64,000 bases of DNA, from positions 153,403 through 217,402 of the forward strand of contig MU619248.1 in assembly GCA_025201805.1 (NCBI GenBank). Reading direction: 5' to 3'. Origin of the DNA: Parasitella parasitica (taxonomy: Eukaryota > Mucoromycota > Mucoromycetes > Mucorales > Mucoraceae). A program made the translations under genes and the position numbers. The notes beneath the pieces were generated by a model, which worked only from the letters and a program-made list of their open reading frames with translations, had not been told where the DNA came from and did no database searches. Within the stretch, counting starts at the first letter, position 1. Every line of letters begins with the position of its first letter. Positions 1 through 10,780 of this stretch are shown here, one piece after another.

Positions 1-1067
1 TCTCCAAGTTTGTCGATCTTGTTCAATCTGATGATGGTTACAAGCCTGTTGTTGATCTCTTGAGTCAACCTGGTAATTACACTTGCCTTGTCCCTAATGA
101 CCGTGTTATGAATAAGCTTCTGAAGGTTTGGAAAGCTTATTCAAAGGCGAAAGGCCTCAATGCAACCACTTACCCTCCTGCCAACTTGACCATTGAAAAC
201 CTTACTCTCGCCGACGTCGTTAGCTATCATGTTCTCAATGACAAGGTTCAACTTGCCAATATGAGCAACTATGTTAATGTTGCTCATTCTATCTTGAACA
301 CTTCTAATGCCGATCATCTTGGTACTGGTTTGCCTGTTCTCATTGAGAATAATGCTACTTGGAGCCAATTCAATAATCAAACCTGGTTGCAATCCTATGG
401 CCAATATCTTGAGTACGAAGTTGGCAATGGTAATGATGATGCTGACGTCGTCTACAAGGATCTTGAAGCCTCCAATGGTTATGTCAATGTCATTTCATCT
501 GGTAAGCTTATTTTGCTCATGAGCTGTTCGCTTTAATTTGATTTATTAAACACCATCTACTCAGTATTGATTCCTCCTATGAAACCAAGTGTTGTGCTTG
601 AAGAAACTGATGATGTTGAAGACATTGCTGACCTCCTGGCTCAATATCCTGACATTGCTGCTCATCTTGATAGTATGAATAACTTTACGTTCTTTGCTCC
701 GAATGATAGAGCCTTGAAAGGCGTCAATTTCAGGAATATGGATAACGACACTATCAAGGAAACTATCTTGAATCATTTTGTTCAGGGTGTTTACTACACA
801 ACCAACTTTACTGCTCTTGGTACTTCTAACAATGGCAGATTCAATTTGACCACTTTAAATAACGGTACTTTGCCCGTTTTTGTCAACGGCTCCACCATCA
901 CTTTGAACAACACTGCTCGTGTTGTTGAACCCAACATCTTCTTCAACAATGGTGTCATGCACGTCATTAACAAGAAGTTAAATGCAACAAGCTCTAGCAG
1001 CAGCAATAGCACTAACGCCAGCAGCAGTGTTGTCAGTACCGCTAGTGCCACAAACACTAATGCTTAA
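1..1067 (+). CDS. Fasciclin (FAS1) domain protein, 5' part outside the window
   Basis: The gene enters from the left edge, open in frame from base 3. Exon A runs to 501, the intron is 502-564 (GTAAGC...CAG), exon B is 565-1067 with a TAA stop. The spliced protein shows the end of one FAS1 domain (LVPNDRVM near the start; GYVNVIS then VLIPP at its close, across the splice) and a second complete FAS1 domain (FFAPNDRAL at the start, NGVMHVIN at the end). The tail is about 27 residues of Ser/Thr/Asn and should be O-glycosylated; no clear hydrophobic GPI-anchor segment is seen. There are many N-x-S/T sites, as expected for a secreted or wall-associated adhesion protein. FAS1 proteins mediate adhesion in many organisms; the function here is inferred from the domain only. 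The signal peptide would lie upstream of the window. Confidence 0.9.
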
Positions 1068-1483
1068 ATACATGTATCCTCTTTACTTATAAAAAACAAA
1101 CCCTGTTCCTTGTAAATTCCTTGATCCTACCTTTTTAATTTGAATAAACTCTCATAAAATGCTACGAACCCTAGGCTACAACCCATGCATAATATTGCTA
1201 AGTTTTCCAGTGGATATGTTTGAGATTCCACTTCGTATAGATTCAACTATGAAGTAATAATGAACCAGGAAGTTTCGAAATGTCCATATAGATTTCTCTT
1301 TCAATTTGGAACAGTAGCAGACTGCCTCCAATTGATAAAAACCACCTAGGTTTTCTTTTGGAAAACTCTTATTTATTAAAATGAGGGAACATCTTTAATT
1401 TTTCATAATGCGTAAGTTTACCCAACATACCATATTGGAATTTACATGATATTTACAGGATATGTGTATGATATCAAGGTATC
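1068..1483. other. Intergenic, convergent 3' ends
   Basis: About 415 bases between the fasciclin stop and the asparagine synthetase stop. It is AT-rich with AATAAA-like words near 1121 and 1256 suitable for polyadenylation on either strand. I see no open frame or structured element. Confidence 0.6.
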
Positions 1484-3587
1484 TTAGCGAATCACAGCTT
1501 CTACAATGTCATGTTCATGTTGGTTCCAGGTGGCAATATTGAAACGCTGAGCAAGAACAACATAAGACATCATCACCAACATTTCTTTGAAAAGCAAGAA
1601 ATCACCGTTTTCCAAATAAAGATTTTTGCTTTCAAGGAATTTACTAGTATTGAGCCACCCCAGTTTATCAAGGTTTTCCTTAGTGATGAGTTTATTGACC
1701 AGGGCAATAATCTTGGGTTTTCGGCCTTCTGGGGAAGGGGCCATGTAAGGGTGCTTGGTACGTTTATACATCTCGTCGGTAATGTACGGCTTGACAGCTT
1801 CTTTGAGGACCCACTTTTCATTCAGGGAGCCATCTTGCTCGCACTTGATCTTGAGAGACGGAGGAAGATGATTAACATATTCACAAAGGTGATGGTCCAA
1901 AAAAGGCGTACGTGCTTCGATAGAATGTGCCATTTCGCTACGATCACCAAGCAAGTTACAGAGATAGTTTGGAAGCATAGTATGATTTTCAAGATACAGG
2001 GCTGTGTGAAGAGGATGCCAAGTACTGTTGATCTTCTTGCGCGCAATGTCATTAATGCCTTTAGCTATAGTGAGCGCAGGATTGGGAAGCCCAAATTGAG
2101 AAACAGCAGCATCAGCAAAAATTTCGTCTTGAACGGCAAGAGCCTTTCCCAACATCGTGTGGATGCTGACATTATTGAGCATCTTGCGAGTTTTGCTGGC
2201 TTCATGGATGTCAAGACCTAGGAACAAATTCTCGCTGTTATTTTTGAATTCATCTTGATTATCAAATAGCTCAAGTTTAGCTTCTCGCTTTTCGTCCGAA
2301 AGAGTGCCAAACCCATCAGGCGAGGCACGATCGGGCTCACGAAGATAGTCACCGCCAAAGAAATCATAGCCTCCAAAATGCTCGTCTGAGCCCTCGCCGG
2401 TCAGCACTACCTTGTAACCTTGATCACGAACATGTCTCGAGAGAAGGAACTTGCCAACAAAATTCAAGTTATAGGCAGGCTGCTCAACATGCCATACAGA
2501 TTCTTCAAAACTATCCAGAAGATCATCCTCCGTAAGCGACAGCTTGTCAAATTCAGCTTGGCAGAATTTAGCAGTTTTCTCAGCAATTTCAGATTCATCA
2601 AATTTATCGCTCTCCACAAAAGATATAGAGAAGGTTCTCAGCTTAGCGTCAGGATCCTTCTCTCGCAAAATTAAAGACGCGATACCAGCAATACACGAGC
2701 TATCAATACCGCCACTGAGATACACGCCGACAGGCACATCAGCCCTCATTCTATGCCTAATTGCCTCGAACAAATGATCATGTACTCCCTTCACCATGTC
2801 ATCTACAGTGCGCACTTCCTTGACGTTCTTATCAGGGTAATTAGCGTCCCAATAAGGGCAGATTTCTATAGATCCAGCCGAACTAGCAATCAAATAATGG
2901 GCGGGAGGTAACTTGTAGACGCCCTTGAAACAAGTCCTCGAATCAGCGACATGACCACCGTTCATGATGGAGTCGACATCCCACTCCGGCTTCCACCCTA
3001 AAGGAATGAATGCCTTGATTTCACTAGCAGCGACCAAAGTGCCATTGTAGACCGTATAGTACAAAGGCTTGATGCCGAAACGATCGCGAGCAGCAATGAA
3101 AAGATCTTTTTTGGCATCGTAAATGTTCAAAGCAAATTCACCACGAAGATGGTTGACAAACGATAGGCCGTACTCTTCGTAAAGATGGAGAGCAATTTCG
3201 CTATCACTGTTCGTGATGAATTCATGCCCCTTGGCTTGCAATTCGCTTCTAATGCTTTCAAAGTCATACAGTTCACCGTTGACGACAGATTGGATAGTGC
3301 CAGAAACATTACAAAGAGGCTGTTGGCCACCATTTAAATCGATAATGGAGAGACGAACATGGCCAAGGCCTGTATGTATGGCCGCAGAAGAGCAAAAATG
3401 TTAGTAAAACATGGAGTCCAACTTTGAGCACTGTATACTTGCCGCAGCGGCCGTTGGGAGAGATGTATCTTCCACGAGAATCAGGGCCGCGATGATGAAT
3501 ACTTTGCAAGGCAGTATCGAGATCAAGGTTGGGAAAACTTTTGTTGTCAGAGGTGTCAAAATGAAAATAACTACAGAACCCACACAT
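1484..3587 (-). CDS. Asparagine synthetase (glutamine-hydrolysing), AsnB type
   Basis: Converts aspartate, glutamine and ATP to asparagine. Two exons: 3587-3443 and 3369-1484, giving 676 residues. The N-terminus MCGFC puts the catalytic Cys at position 2, as in class II glutamine amidotransferases, followed by HHRGPDSRGR and, after the splice, GLGHVRLSIIDL. The synthetase half has the pyrophosphatase loop VYLSGGIDSSCIAG, GEGSDEHFGGY, and the C-terminal SIEARTPFLDHHLCEYVN. The protein is longer than the roughly 550-590 residue plant/animal form and looks like the longer bacterial-type AsnB group. Only a GC donor (G|GCAAGT at 3442) with the AG at 3371-3370 keeps the frame, so the single intron appears to be GC-AG. 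A GT donor 4 nt downstream would shift the frame. The start is fixed by the essential Cys2. Confidence 0.93.
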
Positions 3588-3947
3588 GTTGTATATACCG
3601 TATATGAAAAAAACGATAAAGGCGCGTTAGGCTCATCAAGTGTCTATTTTATATTTACCGTTTTGTTTCAATTTACGGTCTGATGTTCAAGGTTACACGC
3701 AGTTTAGGCACGTACATGTAAACTAGCAACTTGCGCTGATAATGGAACGATGAAACGAAACAAGATGCCATACATATTTTAAAAGCAAAAAACCCAAAAA
3801 AAACTGTTGACATGCATACATAAAATATGTGATCAAGCCAAACATGTCATAGATCATGAGAGGCGTCCAAGAAATATACCTGTTAATGTTTTTATTGTGG
3901 ATAATGACGATATATAAAAAAGGAGTGGATGCGTGAGTAATGGCATT
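3588..3947. other. Intergenic / promoter of asparagine synthetase
   Basis: Upstream of the minus-strand asparagine synthetase and downstream of the F-box gene. It is AT-rich, and I see no coding potential or recognisable regulatory element. Confidence 0.5.
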
Positions 3948-4760
3948 CTAGGCACAAGTAGTTGGTCTTTTGTCATATATAATAAATTCTTGATTCGACA
4001 CTAAAGGAATTTCCAGTGGCACTGGCATTCTATTCATGATCTGCTTCAATTTTTCATGCAGTAAGGCTTCTATATCGTTAGTCTGTATTGACTCAAAATG
4101 GATGTTGGTTTTTGACAGTAGATATATCCTTTTTATGTCTGGGTAAACGTTGATTAACCTGAGCACATGTTCATTTAGCCATGTTTTGCGACTCGCGAGC
4201 ATAAGGAGCTGCAAATCGTTGCTTGTAGGTCTTTTCTTTTCCAATACTGTGATGAATGTTTCTGCATGAATATGTATCTCACAGCCTAGTACAAGATTAG
4301 TCATCTCAGGTGACTGCAGCAGCAGGTTACCCAGCGTATATGCATCTACTGATACAAAGTTGGTCTGCTGCGATGAGCCAATGAGCTCCAGTGTCTTGAT
4401 CTTGAGTGATTGGGATGGAAATAGCCTTAGGCAGTGATCTGACAGTGTTGTCCAGCCACATATCGTTAAATGTTGCAAATTCGGACATTGACCCAGCAAA
4501 TACTGCACAATATTGTCACGAACACCCCATATGCGGATAGATTGAATGTGAAGCAGATGGGGATCGATAGCGTCTTTGAGTTCTGTCAGCTTCCAGAGTT
4601 CTTGCAGTGAGGATGGCTGTAAATCAATCGACTTCCAATTCATAGGCTGATCACAAAAGGTACGCATGAATTTGCAAGTGAGCCTTAGCGATGACAGGTC
4701 TTGGCAAGACAAATGCGATGCGACATTAAACAGCAACTCTGAAGGTAAATTGCCCAGCAT
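3948..4760 (-). CDS. F-box protein with leucine-rich-like C-terminal region
   Basis: Single exon, 270 residues. The first ~45 residues form a recognisable F-box: MLGNLPSELLFNVASHLS, then DLSSLRLTCKFMR and W at the usual place. F-boxes bind Skp1 and make the protein a substrate receptor of an SCF ubiquitin ligase. The rest contains spaced Leu-rich segments (CPNLQHLTICGWTTLSDHCL, LKIKTLELIG, MTNLVLG) resembling degenerate leucine-rich repeats that would bind the target. The target cannot be inferred. It lies 254 bases downstream of SSL1 on the same strand. Confidence is high that it is a gene and moderate for LRR folding. Confidence 0.85.
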   Translation of the reverse strand: MLGNLPSELLFNVASHLSCQDLSSLRLTCKFMRTFCDQPMNWKSIDLQPSSLQELWKLTELKDAIDPHLLHIQSIRIWGVRDNIVQYLLGQCPNLQHLTICGWTTLSDHCLRLFPSQSLKIKTLELIGSSQQTNFVSVDAYTLGNLLLQSPEMTNLVLGCEIHIHAETFITVLEKKRPTSNDLQLLMLASRKTWLNEHVLRLINVYPDIKRIYLLSKTNIHFESIQTNDIEALLHEKLKQIMNRMPVPLEIPLVSNQEFIIYDKRPTTCA

Positions 4761-5014
4761 TTTATGTATATAAAGAGTTTAGTGTATGTAATCCAAGAAG
4801 GAAAAGGCGAGTTATCTTGGGGTTCTCTTTTTTTACTGAAAAAAAAAAAGCACATTTTATCTACAAGGGTTGGTAAAAAAAAAAAAAAAGAAAAAGAAAC
4901 TACTACCGTTTCATCTACACACCAAATGAAAAAGGGATCGGCATATGCGCCATTTTCAAGACTGTGCACATCATTGATCGATATTGGTATTGACAACGAA
5001 ATATTGCCGAGACA

Positions 5015-6300
5015 TCAATCCTTGGTCTTCTTCTTTTGGCCAACGCTCCAGCAGCCGGGGCAATTATGTAATACTTCATGGACAAAAATATCGCACTCTG
5101 CACAGAATTCCTGCTCACATTTAGGACACGAAAATTTACTTGCAGCCTCTGTCTTGTCGAATTCAATTAAACACGAGAAACAATGGATATCGCGGCCGCT
5201 GTTGTTCTTGACTTCGTCAAAATTATCCACTGGAAACAAATGATGGTAGGATCTGGCCAAGTGAGGCGAGGATACGAGCGTGAGTCCACAAATGTCGCAA
5301 TCGCTCGGCAATTCGCACACCTTGGACTTGCATCGAGGGCAAATGTATCCCCCCAATGTTAGCTTTGAATGGCACACGCAAAAACTAGGCTGGTCTTCTA
5401 TCAATCTTTTGGGGAATCCCATTGTCACCAAATTCGATGTGTTTTTGCTAGGCAACACTGCTGGTGGCGGCACAACCTCAAACAAGAGGTCTTTATAGTG
5501 CGCTTCGTTCAATACAACACCGTATGTTCCCTTGGTTGCTTCACATAATAATCGACATATCTGTACTTCAGCAGCTAGACCAACAATATTCACTCGCACC
5601 ATCTCTTTCTTCAACAAGTCCATGGTTTCATGAATATCATAGGGGTCACATGTAGTCAGCGAACCAAAAACCAGTAGCACTTCTTTTGATCCATGGCTCG
5701 GCACACCGAGCATACTAGCTCTAGCTAACTGCAGCGAATTCTGTAGCGAGGGCTCCCCGCTAGTTTCTGTATTTTTTTTGGTTTTCAGCGCTTTGATATG
5801 GTCGGTTGGATTTCCACTGAGTTCTGTTAGTTTCTCGGCAATGCCGTCTCTGGTGACAATGATGCCAAGTTGGGATATAGGGTTTTGGTCAAAATACTCA
5901 ATTACAAACTGCTGCGCATAAGTCAACGTCAACTCTACGCGACTAGGCCTCAGGTCCTTTTCGTTCATTGCCTCTGACAAGTCGATGACAAGAAATAAAT
6001 GCCGGATGATACCTCGTTGTATGATTGCTGTGTCTTTCAATAATCTATATGATGAATATGTGTTAGGTAGGATATGCTTTGCAGCCGTTTCTGTGAGTAC
6101 CTTCGTCGTTTTCTCTGTTGTTGCAACTGCGATACGACACTGCTTAGTCGACCTTCTGAATCTTCTTGCAAGATGTCCCAGGATCTCTTGTATTCTTCCT
6201 CCCAAGCATAACCCCCATTTCCAGCATCATCGTCTTGGTTAGCGTCATATGTATCGTCGACATCGATATAATCATCGTCTGCTGGCTTTCTTGATGCCAT
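5015..6300 (-). CDS. SSL1: TFIIH core subunit Ssl1 / p44 (GTF2H2)
   Basis: Two exons, 6300-6101 and 6044-5015 (intron 6045-6100, GTACTC...TATAG), 409 residues. Ssl1 belongs to the TFIIH core used in RNA polymerase II initiation and nucleotide excision repair, where it stimulates the Rad3/XPD helicase. Order of features: acidic N-terminus (DDDYIDVDD), basic linker QQQRKRRR, the hallmark DTAIIQRGIIRHLFLVIDLS across the splice leading into the von Willebrand A-like fold, EKDLRPSR, a first zinc cluster (CHSKL..GGYICPRCKSKVCELPSDC) and a C-terminal C4-type RING-like cluster (CFSCL...CPKCEQEFCAECDIFVHEVLHNCPGC). Length agrees with human p44 (395). Ends in a basic KKKTKD tail. No anomalies seen. Confidence 0.96.
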
Positions 6301-6860
6301 TTTGAGTCTTGTCTACGGAAGCAAAAGAGAAAGTACTGGTATGCCGCAGAAGGCAACTTGACTGTCCCAGAAGGACTTTTTTTTTTTTTTTTTCTTAGTT
6401 GCTTGAATGGGATATCATCAGGGGTGATCACGGAGAGAGACTTTTACACTGCTACATAGTAAACCTCTCAAAATCTGTGCAGTAACAGCCATTTTTGCCC
6501 GAGATTCCGTGTTTATCTGGGCCACTTGTTTGCGGTGACGCTCAGATAATCATTTTCAGCGAGCATTGCTTCACTCTCTATCTACCGGATGTTTGAAGAC
6601 TCTGCCCAGTTTTTTGACATTTTTGACGGATTGAATTACTCCAAACAATCAGACCAATTTGATCAGCATCTCGAAATAAATCGGCCGTAATTTGCCGTTA
6701 CTTCTTGGCTCATTCCCTGGATAACAGACCAAGTCCAAGATCTTCTCAACCAAATCGATCACGTTCTCAAAGTTTGCTCTCGGTAAGTTGGCTTTACTGG
6801 CAGCATCGCGTCAAGAGATTGAATGTAAAAATGGTGCTGATAATAAATACATACCGTGCC
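6301..6860. other. SSL1 upstream region; possible short decayed ORF on the plus strand
   Basis: Contains the SSL1 promoter and, from 6589, a plus-strand frame beginning MFEDSAQFFDIFDGLNYSKQ that ends at TAA 6688. The same frame stays open after that stop to a good donor, GTAAGT at 6783. An alternative 41-nt intron starting at GTAATT (6687) would bypass the stop and join a Ser/Arg-rich stretch (PSPRSSQPNRSRSQSLLS). Neither reading matches a family I know. It may be a decayed exon or part of the adjacent transposon relic. Confidence 0.3.
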
Positions 6861-7370
6861 ACATTCAGATCTGTAGCCAAAATGCTTGTAGGCAATGTGA
6901 GATCAGGTATGAGGACGCTGTTAGTCCCTGAATTTCTCGCGACATACATATTGATAACACTAAAAGGTGCAAGACAGATATTGAGACAAGCACAGCCAAT
7001 AATACAACCCCAAATAATAACTAATTTTAAGAACAAATGTGAATAACCATGATAAAAGCAATAGTAGCGATGTAACTGCACTCAAGGGCAATAGCTTTAT
7101 ATTGGTAGCAATGGATCTCTTGCCTAGATTTGTTGTATTACAACCATCACCCAACAAATCAGCGTCTACAGTTGCAAAAAAATTAGCATCAATATTTTCT
7201 AGTTTATTTAACATCCAGCTTTTGCTTCTCATGATTATGGAAAGAAATTGTCATTTCAGCTAGTAGAGAGTATAGCAGTAAATGCTCAAATCGAATAACG
7301 TCGCCATAGTATAAGGAAGCAGCAGTGAAATCTACCAAGCACTTGTTATCAAAATGTTAGGCGGTTGTGA
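6861..7370 (+). mobile_element. Decayed Ty3/gypsy-type retrotransposon integrase fragment
   Basis: Plus-strand frames read like an integrase core broken by stops and frameshifts. Around 7080-7210 the frame gives NSFILVAMDLLPRFVVLQP then NKSASTVAKKLASIFSSLF, matching the usual integrase pattern (Y-ILVxVDxxSRFVxLRPLxDKSAxTVAKxLxxIF) including the first catalytic Asp (D in AMD). After a frame change (~7230) comes HDYGKK..QLVESIA..AQIE, which fits the second-Asp DNGxEF block with N replaced by Y. Upstream, a Cys-rich piece near 6865-6905 (NACRQCEIR) may be the remains of the zinc finger. No LTRs recognised. Clearly non-functional. Confidence 0.7.
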
Positions 7371-9023
7371 ATTTATCCCTCAATAGTATAGCTCATAGTC
7401 TAGATTTGCATAAATCGAGATTATTTAGGCAAACGTATCACTCTCTTTTGGAATAAACCTGCGGCGCATTAGCAATTGTTGCAAAACTTGTCTACAAAAG
7501 CTTTCATTGAACATTGAAAGACAAACCACAACGTGAATTGATGAGATCCTTGTACTTGCTATATTACAGAAGAAACAGAAAACTAATGCTGCTTACTTGA
7601 AGATATGAAATATTAGAAACCCCTTTCCCATGGAAACATCAGTCTTAATAAAAATGTAGAAAGCTACAAAAGCATCTTTTATAGTATTCATAATGGCTGC
7701 ACAAAAATGGTAGCTACAATCTAAAAGACAAAACCAATATGTGAAATACATTCACTATAATGATCTGCATTTCAGTTCTAGATTCATTCATTTATCTTAA
7801 ATTGACATAGACTACATATGTAACAGTTGATAAGATGTACAATACAGTTTTATACTATATAAGATTTGTTCTTAACATGTGTATTCAGAGTCTCTATATA
7901 CGCACTACAAGACATATACTTATATTCATGGTACTACCGGTACTAGTATTAGGATGCATACTTGCATTGGACCCCAAATCCATACGCAAAGTTGAAAACT
8001 GAAAATCAAATACGAGGTTTGGGGTCCAAACATAGCAAAATCTGAAAAATGGTCAGAGATGCATGAAACTCGGATATGTTGTAGAATGGTGCAAAAAAAG
8101 AAGATTTTAGCTGAAGGTTATGTCTCCATCGCTTAATAATTTGTAAAGACACAAGAGATCGAAGCTTAGACGTTTAAGCTGGGGGAAAAGGTAGTATTCA
8201 TGGTCAAGTGGCATTAATTGAACCAAAACATGAAGCTACATACAAATAGCCCTTGAAGTCATATTCTACAGCAACTTGGCTATTAATTCATATCAAGACA
8301 TAACCAGATTGCTTATGGAGTTCATGTTTTGCCTCTCTATTGAAATAAATGCTTCACTGCTAAAGGCCTATATTTATATATTCGTAATGGTAATTCAAGC
8401 TCAAAAATATGCTGCCGTTGCAACTTGCGCACATCCCTAATTCTCATTGCTTAGTACTTCAAAAAATAAGAGGTATAATATTATTGCAATTTTTTGCTAA
8501 ATGTTTTTTGTCAGCCTTTGAATCCTGTGTTATGCGCAGAAGAGGATATATGAATATGATCTATTCAAAAAATGTAAAACTTGTATCAATAAAATCAGAC
8601 GCAAAAACTAATGACTTTATTGATAAGAAAATGCCATCCTTTTGTGCTAGATTATATATATTGTAGTACTATTCTTTTTATCGTGGTTAAACATTGAACT
8701 TGGTATTATTGCACATCAAGGGCTTACCCTTTGTCATTGTATACAAAGAATTGTTAATCTAGTAATTGCTTAATCTTATGCCTCCCTGGCATAACAAAGA
8801 GAGCAATTCACAACCGCTTTATTTGAATAATTTTATGCCCTAGGAAATAAACTAGTTTATGATAGTACATAATATAAATACATTTACAAACAAGTGTCTA
8901 ATAACATCTGTTGTCATTTCAGAACTTGATAGCCTATTGTACTGATGTGACCGTATAAATAGCAACATTTGGATTGCAATACTCTTTTCTTTTTCCCTTC
9001 ATCAGTGTCGTCGAGAATTGACA
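7371..9023. other. Gene-poor AT-rich stretch
   Basis: No convincing gene. The longest plus ORF (8409-8666) has no recognisable motif and biased composition. Contains the inverted repeat listed separately at 7967-8029. The last ~100 bases before 9024, with a pyrimidine-rich CTTTTCTTTTTCCCTTC tract, form the promoter/5' UTR of the following gene. Confidence 0.5.
7967..8029. repeat. Inverted repeat, 12-nt arms
   Basis: TTGGACCCCAAA at 7967-7978 is the exact reverse complement of TTTGGGGTCCAA at 8018-8029, with a 39-nt AT-rich spacer. Could fold as a hairpin or be the terminal inverted repeats of a tiny non-autonomous element. Confidence 0.6.
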
Positions 9024-9534
9024 ATGGCGAAAATACGTGCAGCTAAATTAACTCGCATCTCAAATATATCTCGACCAACTGTATACCCTCTCAATACTCC
9101 AGCTATTGAACGAAACTTAGAATGGCAAAGATCCCACGTGCAATTGAGGAACTATCTAGACCGAGCACAATATACAGAAGCCAGAGTATTATTCTCAGAA
9201 ATAATTAAAACTGCAAAATACCCTCTGGAAAGTATTTGGAAAGTAAGTTTCTTTATGTTTATACGTTTATTTGCGTGTATGCATATTTTTACTTAGACCA
9301 ATCCTTTTAGATTGGTGTCGAGATAATAAGTAAAACATCGTCCAACGATTTGACTGACTATCTCAAAGCAGTATATATTGGCTCTTCAGAATCGTTGGTA
9401 TGATGAAAATCAGTTTTTAAATGATAAAGCTAGATACCAATACTACCTTAGGCTCCAATTACATTCAACGTCTATATCGATCAACTAATGATTATTGAAA
9501 ATTGGGATCTAGCACTTGAAGAGATGGAGCTGTC

Positions 9535-9611
<77 letters not shown>

Positions 9612-10780
9612 CCATCGACCTGCGTTCCATCATCCTATTTTGTTACGAAAGATGGCATTCTGTTCATATAATCAATGGAAAGCAGCAAAGGAAAAACTAC
9701 CGGAAACGTATTTTGAGGATGAGGATTATGATGCCGACGACTCTTTGGCCTATAGATATGTAAAATTGACGAGAACAGCTAGTAAATATCTTGCTGAAGC
9801 CCACAAAGTGTACAAATTGGATGTTGAATTATTGGATATATATTTGATAGTATGTATTTCTCAAATAAAACTAGAGCATTGTCTAATTCATGCCTAGTTC
9901 CTAAACACAGCAACAGATCGAGATAAAAAAGAGGTAATTTCAATAACGTTGCAAGCATTTAAACAGAACCCGGATCGCTATATGTTATCGTAGGTCTACT
10001 TTTTTTTTTTTTTTTTTACAAAATATCAAAGCGCTAATATGAGTGTGTAGTTACCTGCTTAAAATTAACCAAGACGATCAATATTTCAAAAGCAAACCTT
10101 TTGTTCTACACATGTACGAGTGCGACCCTTCATTAAAGCCAAACGAGATGTTGAAACAGTATATTGAAAAGACTTGCAAACAAATCAGTAAGCATAAACC
10201 AGTTGAGTTTTATAGCAGATAGGTAATCAATTTAAAGGTCGTCTAAAAAAGAAAGAAACACCCAATGCCGATAAGATGCTCAAATTTGAAAAACGGCTTC
10301 AGAGAATCTACCTTATCTTTTTAGCACAGTTAGAGAGCAACAATGCAAATAAATCATTTGTCAAGTTGATCAGAAAAAATCTATTCAAAAGAGCAATAAG
10401 GTAATTTGTTGTTACTACTTTATTGTAGAGAGATAGGCATTCACCACTGTCCAACTAGTCGGCAAGTCTGTGAAGCGTATCAACGCAGTTCGGCTTATCA
10501 ACTCATGAGGAGCTCCTACGACAAGAAAATCAAGGGTTTGGCAAAAACTATCAAACAAGATGTCAAAAAATACTTGAAGCGTGACATGATTGATCATAAT
10601 CAGTCAAAAGAAGAGGAGCAGATCGTGATAAAACTAGAAGGAGAACAAGAAAACAATATTGATTGTGCCGAAAAAGAATCTATTATTGAGATGAACAACG
10701 AAGATTATATGCACGTTCGAACTGAATTGTCTCTCTTCCAAAAATATTTACAGCATCCTTTATTTAATAATACTAAATAA
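9024..10780 (+). CDS. Probable RNA polymerase I initiation factor subunit, Rrn11/TAF1A-like
   Basis: Hand-spliced, eight exons: 9024-9242, 9311-9397, 9452-~9536, ~9610-9849, 9898-9989, 10051-10187, 10238-10400, 10429-10780; all other junctions keep frame with GT-AG introns. The N-terminal half has YLDRAQYTEARVLFSEII, SIWKIGVEIISK, then FNVYIDQLMIIENWDLALEE and DSLAYRYVKLTRTASKYL, helical TPR-like segments. The pattern of a helical repeat plus 'W-K-I-G-x-E-I-I' recalls fungal Rrn11 (SL1/core-factor component). The C-terminal third is Lys/Glu-rich (KKYLKRDM, EEEQIVIKLEGEQEN). Between exons 3 and 4 a run of 72 T interrupts the frame; no AG acceptor exists between the T run and the following open frame, so this join is unresolved. 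Family assignment is from memory of the pattern and only moderately sure; that it is one gene is well supported. Confidence 0.6.
9537..9608 (+). repeat. 72-nt poly(T) tract inside a coding gene
   Basis: Uninterrupted T run. The reading frame before it (..EEMELSV) would continue directly into the frame after it (YHRPAFHHP..) if the run length were 1 modulo 3 (for example 1 or 4 T). Its length may be an assembly artefact or a genuine homopolymer expansion. Confidence 0.95.

Noticed and set aside
1511-2221. 236-codon plus ORF
   Set aside because: Antisense to asparagine synthetase, whose motifs are unmistakable.
3437-3438. GT donor in the asparagine synthetase exon
   Set aside because: Using it shifts the frame and destroys GLGHVRLS; the GC donor four bases upstream restores it.
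4764-5243. 159-codon plus ORF with poly-Lys runs
   Set aside because: Spans the F-box/SSL1 intergenic and SSL1 3' coding in the wrong strand; Lys runs come from poly-A.
6794-7232. Minus-strand hydrophobic ORFs that look like a membrane protein
   Set aside because: They are the complement of the integrase relic; Leu-rich composition comes from antisense of Lys/Asn codons and no conserved order is seen.
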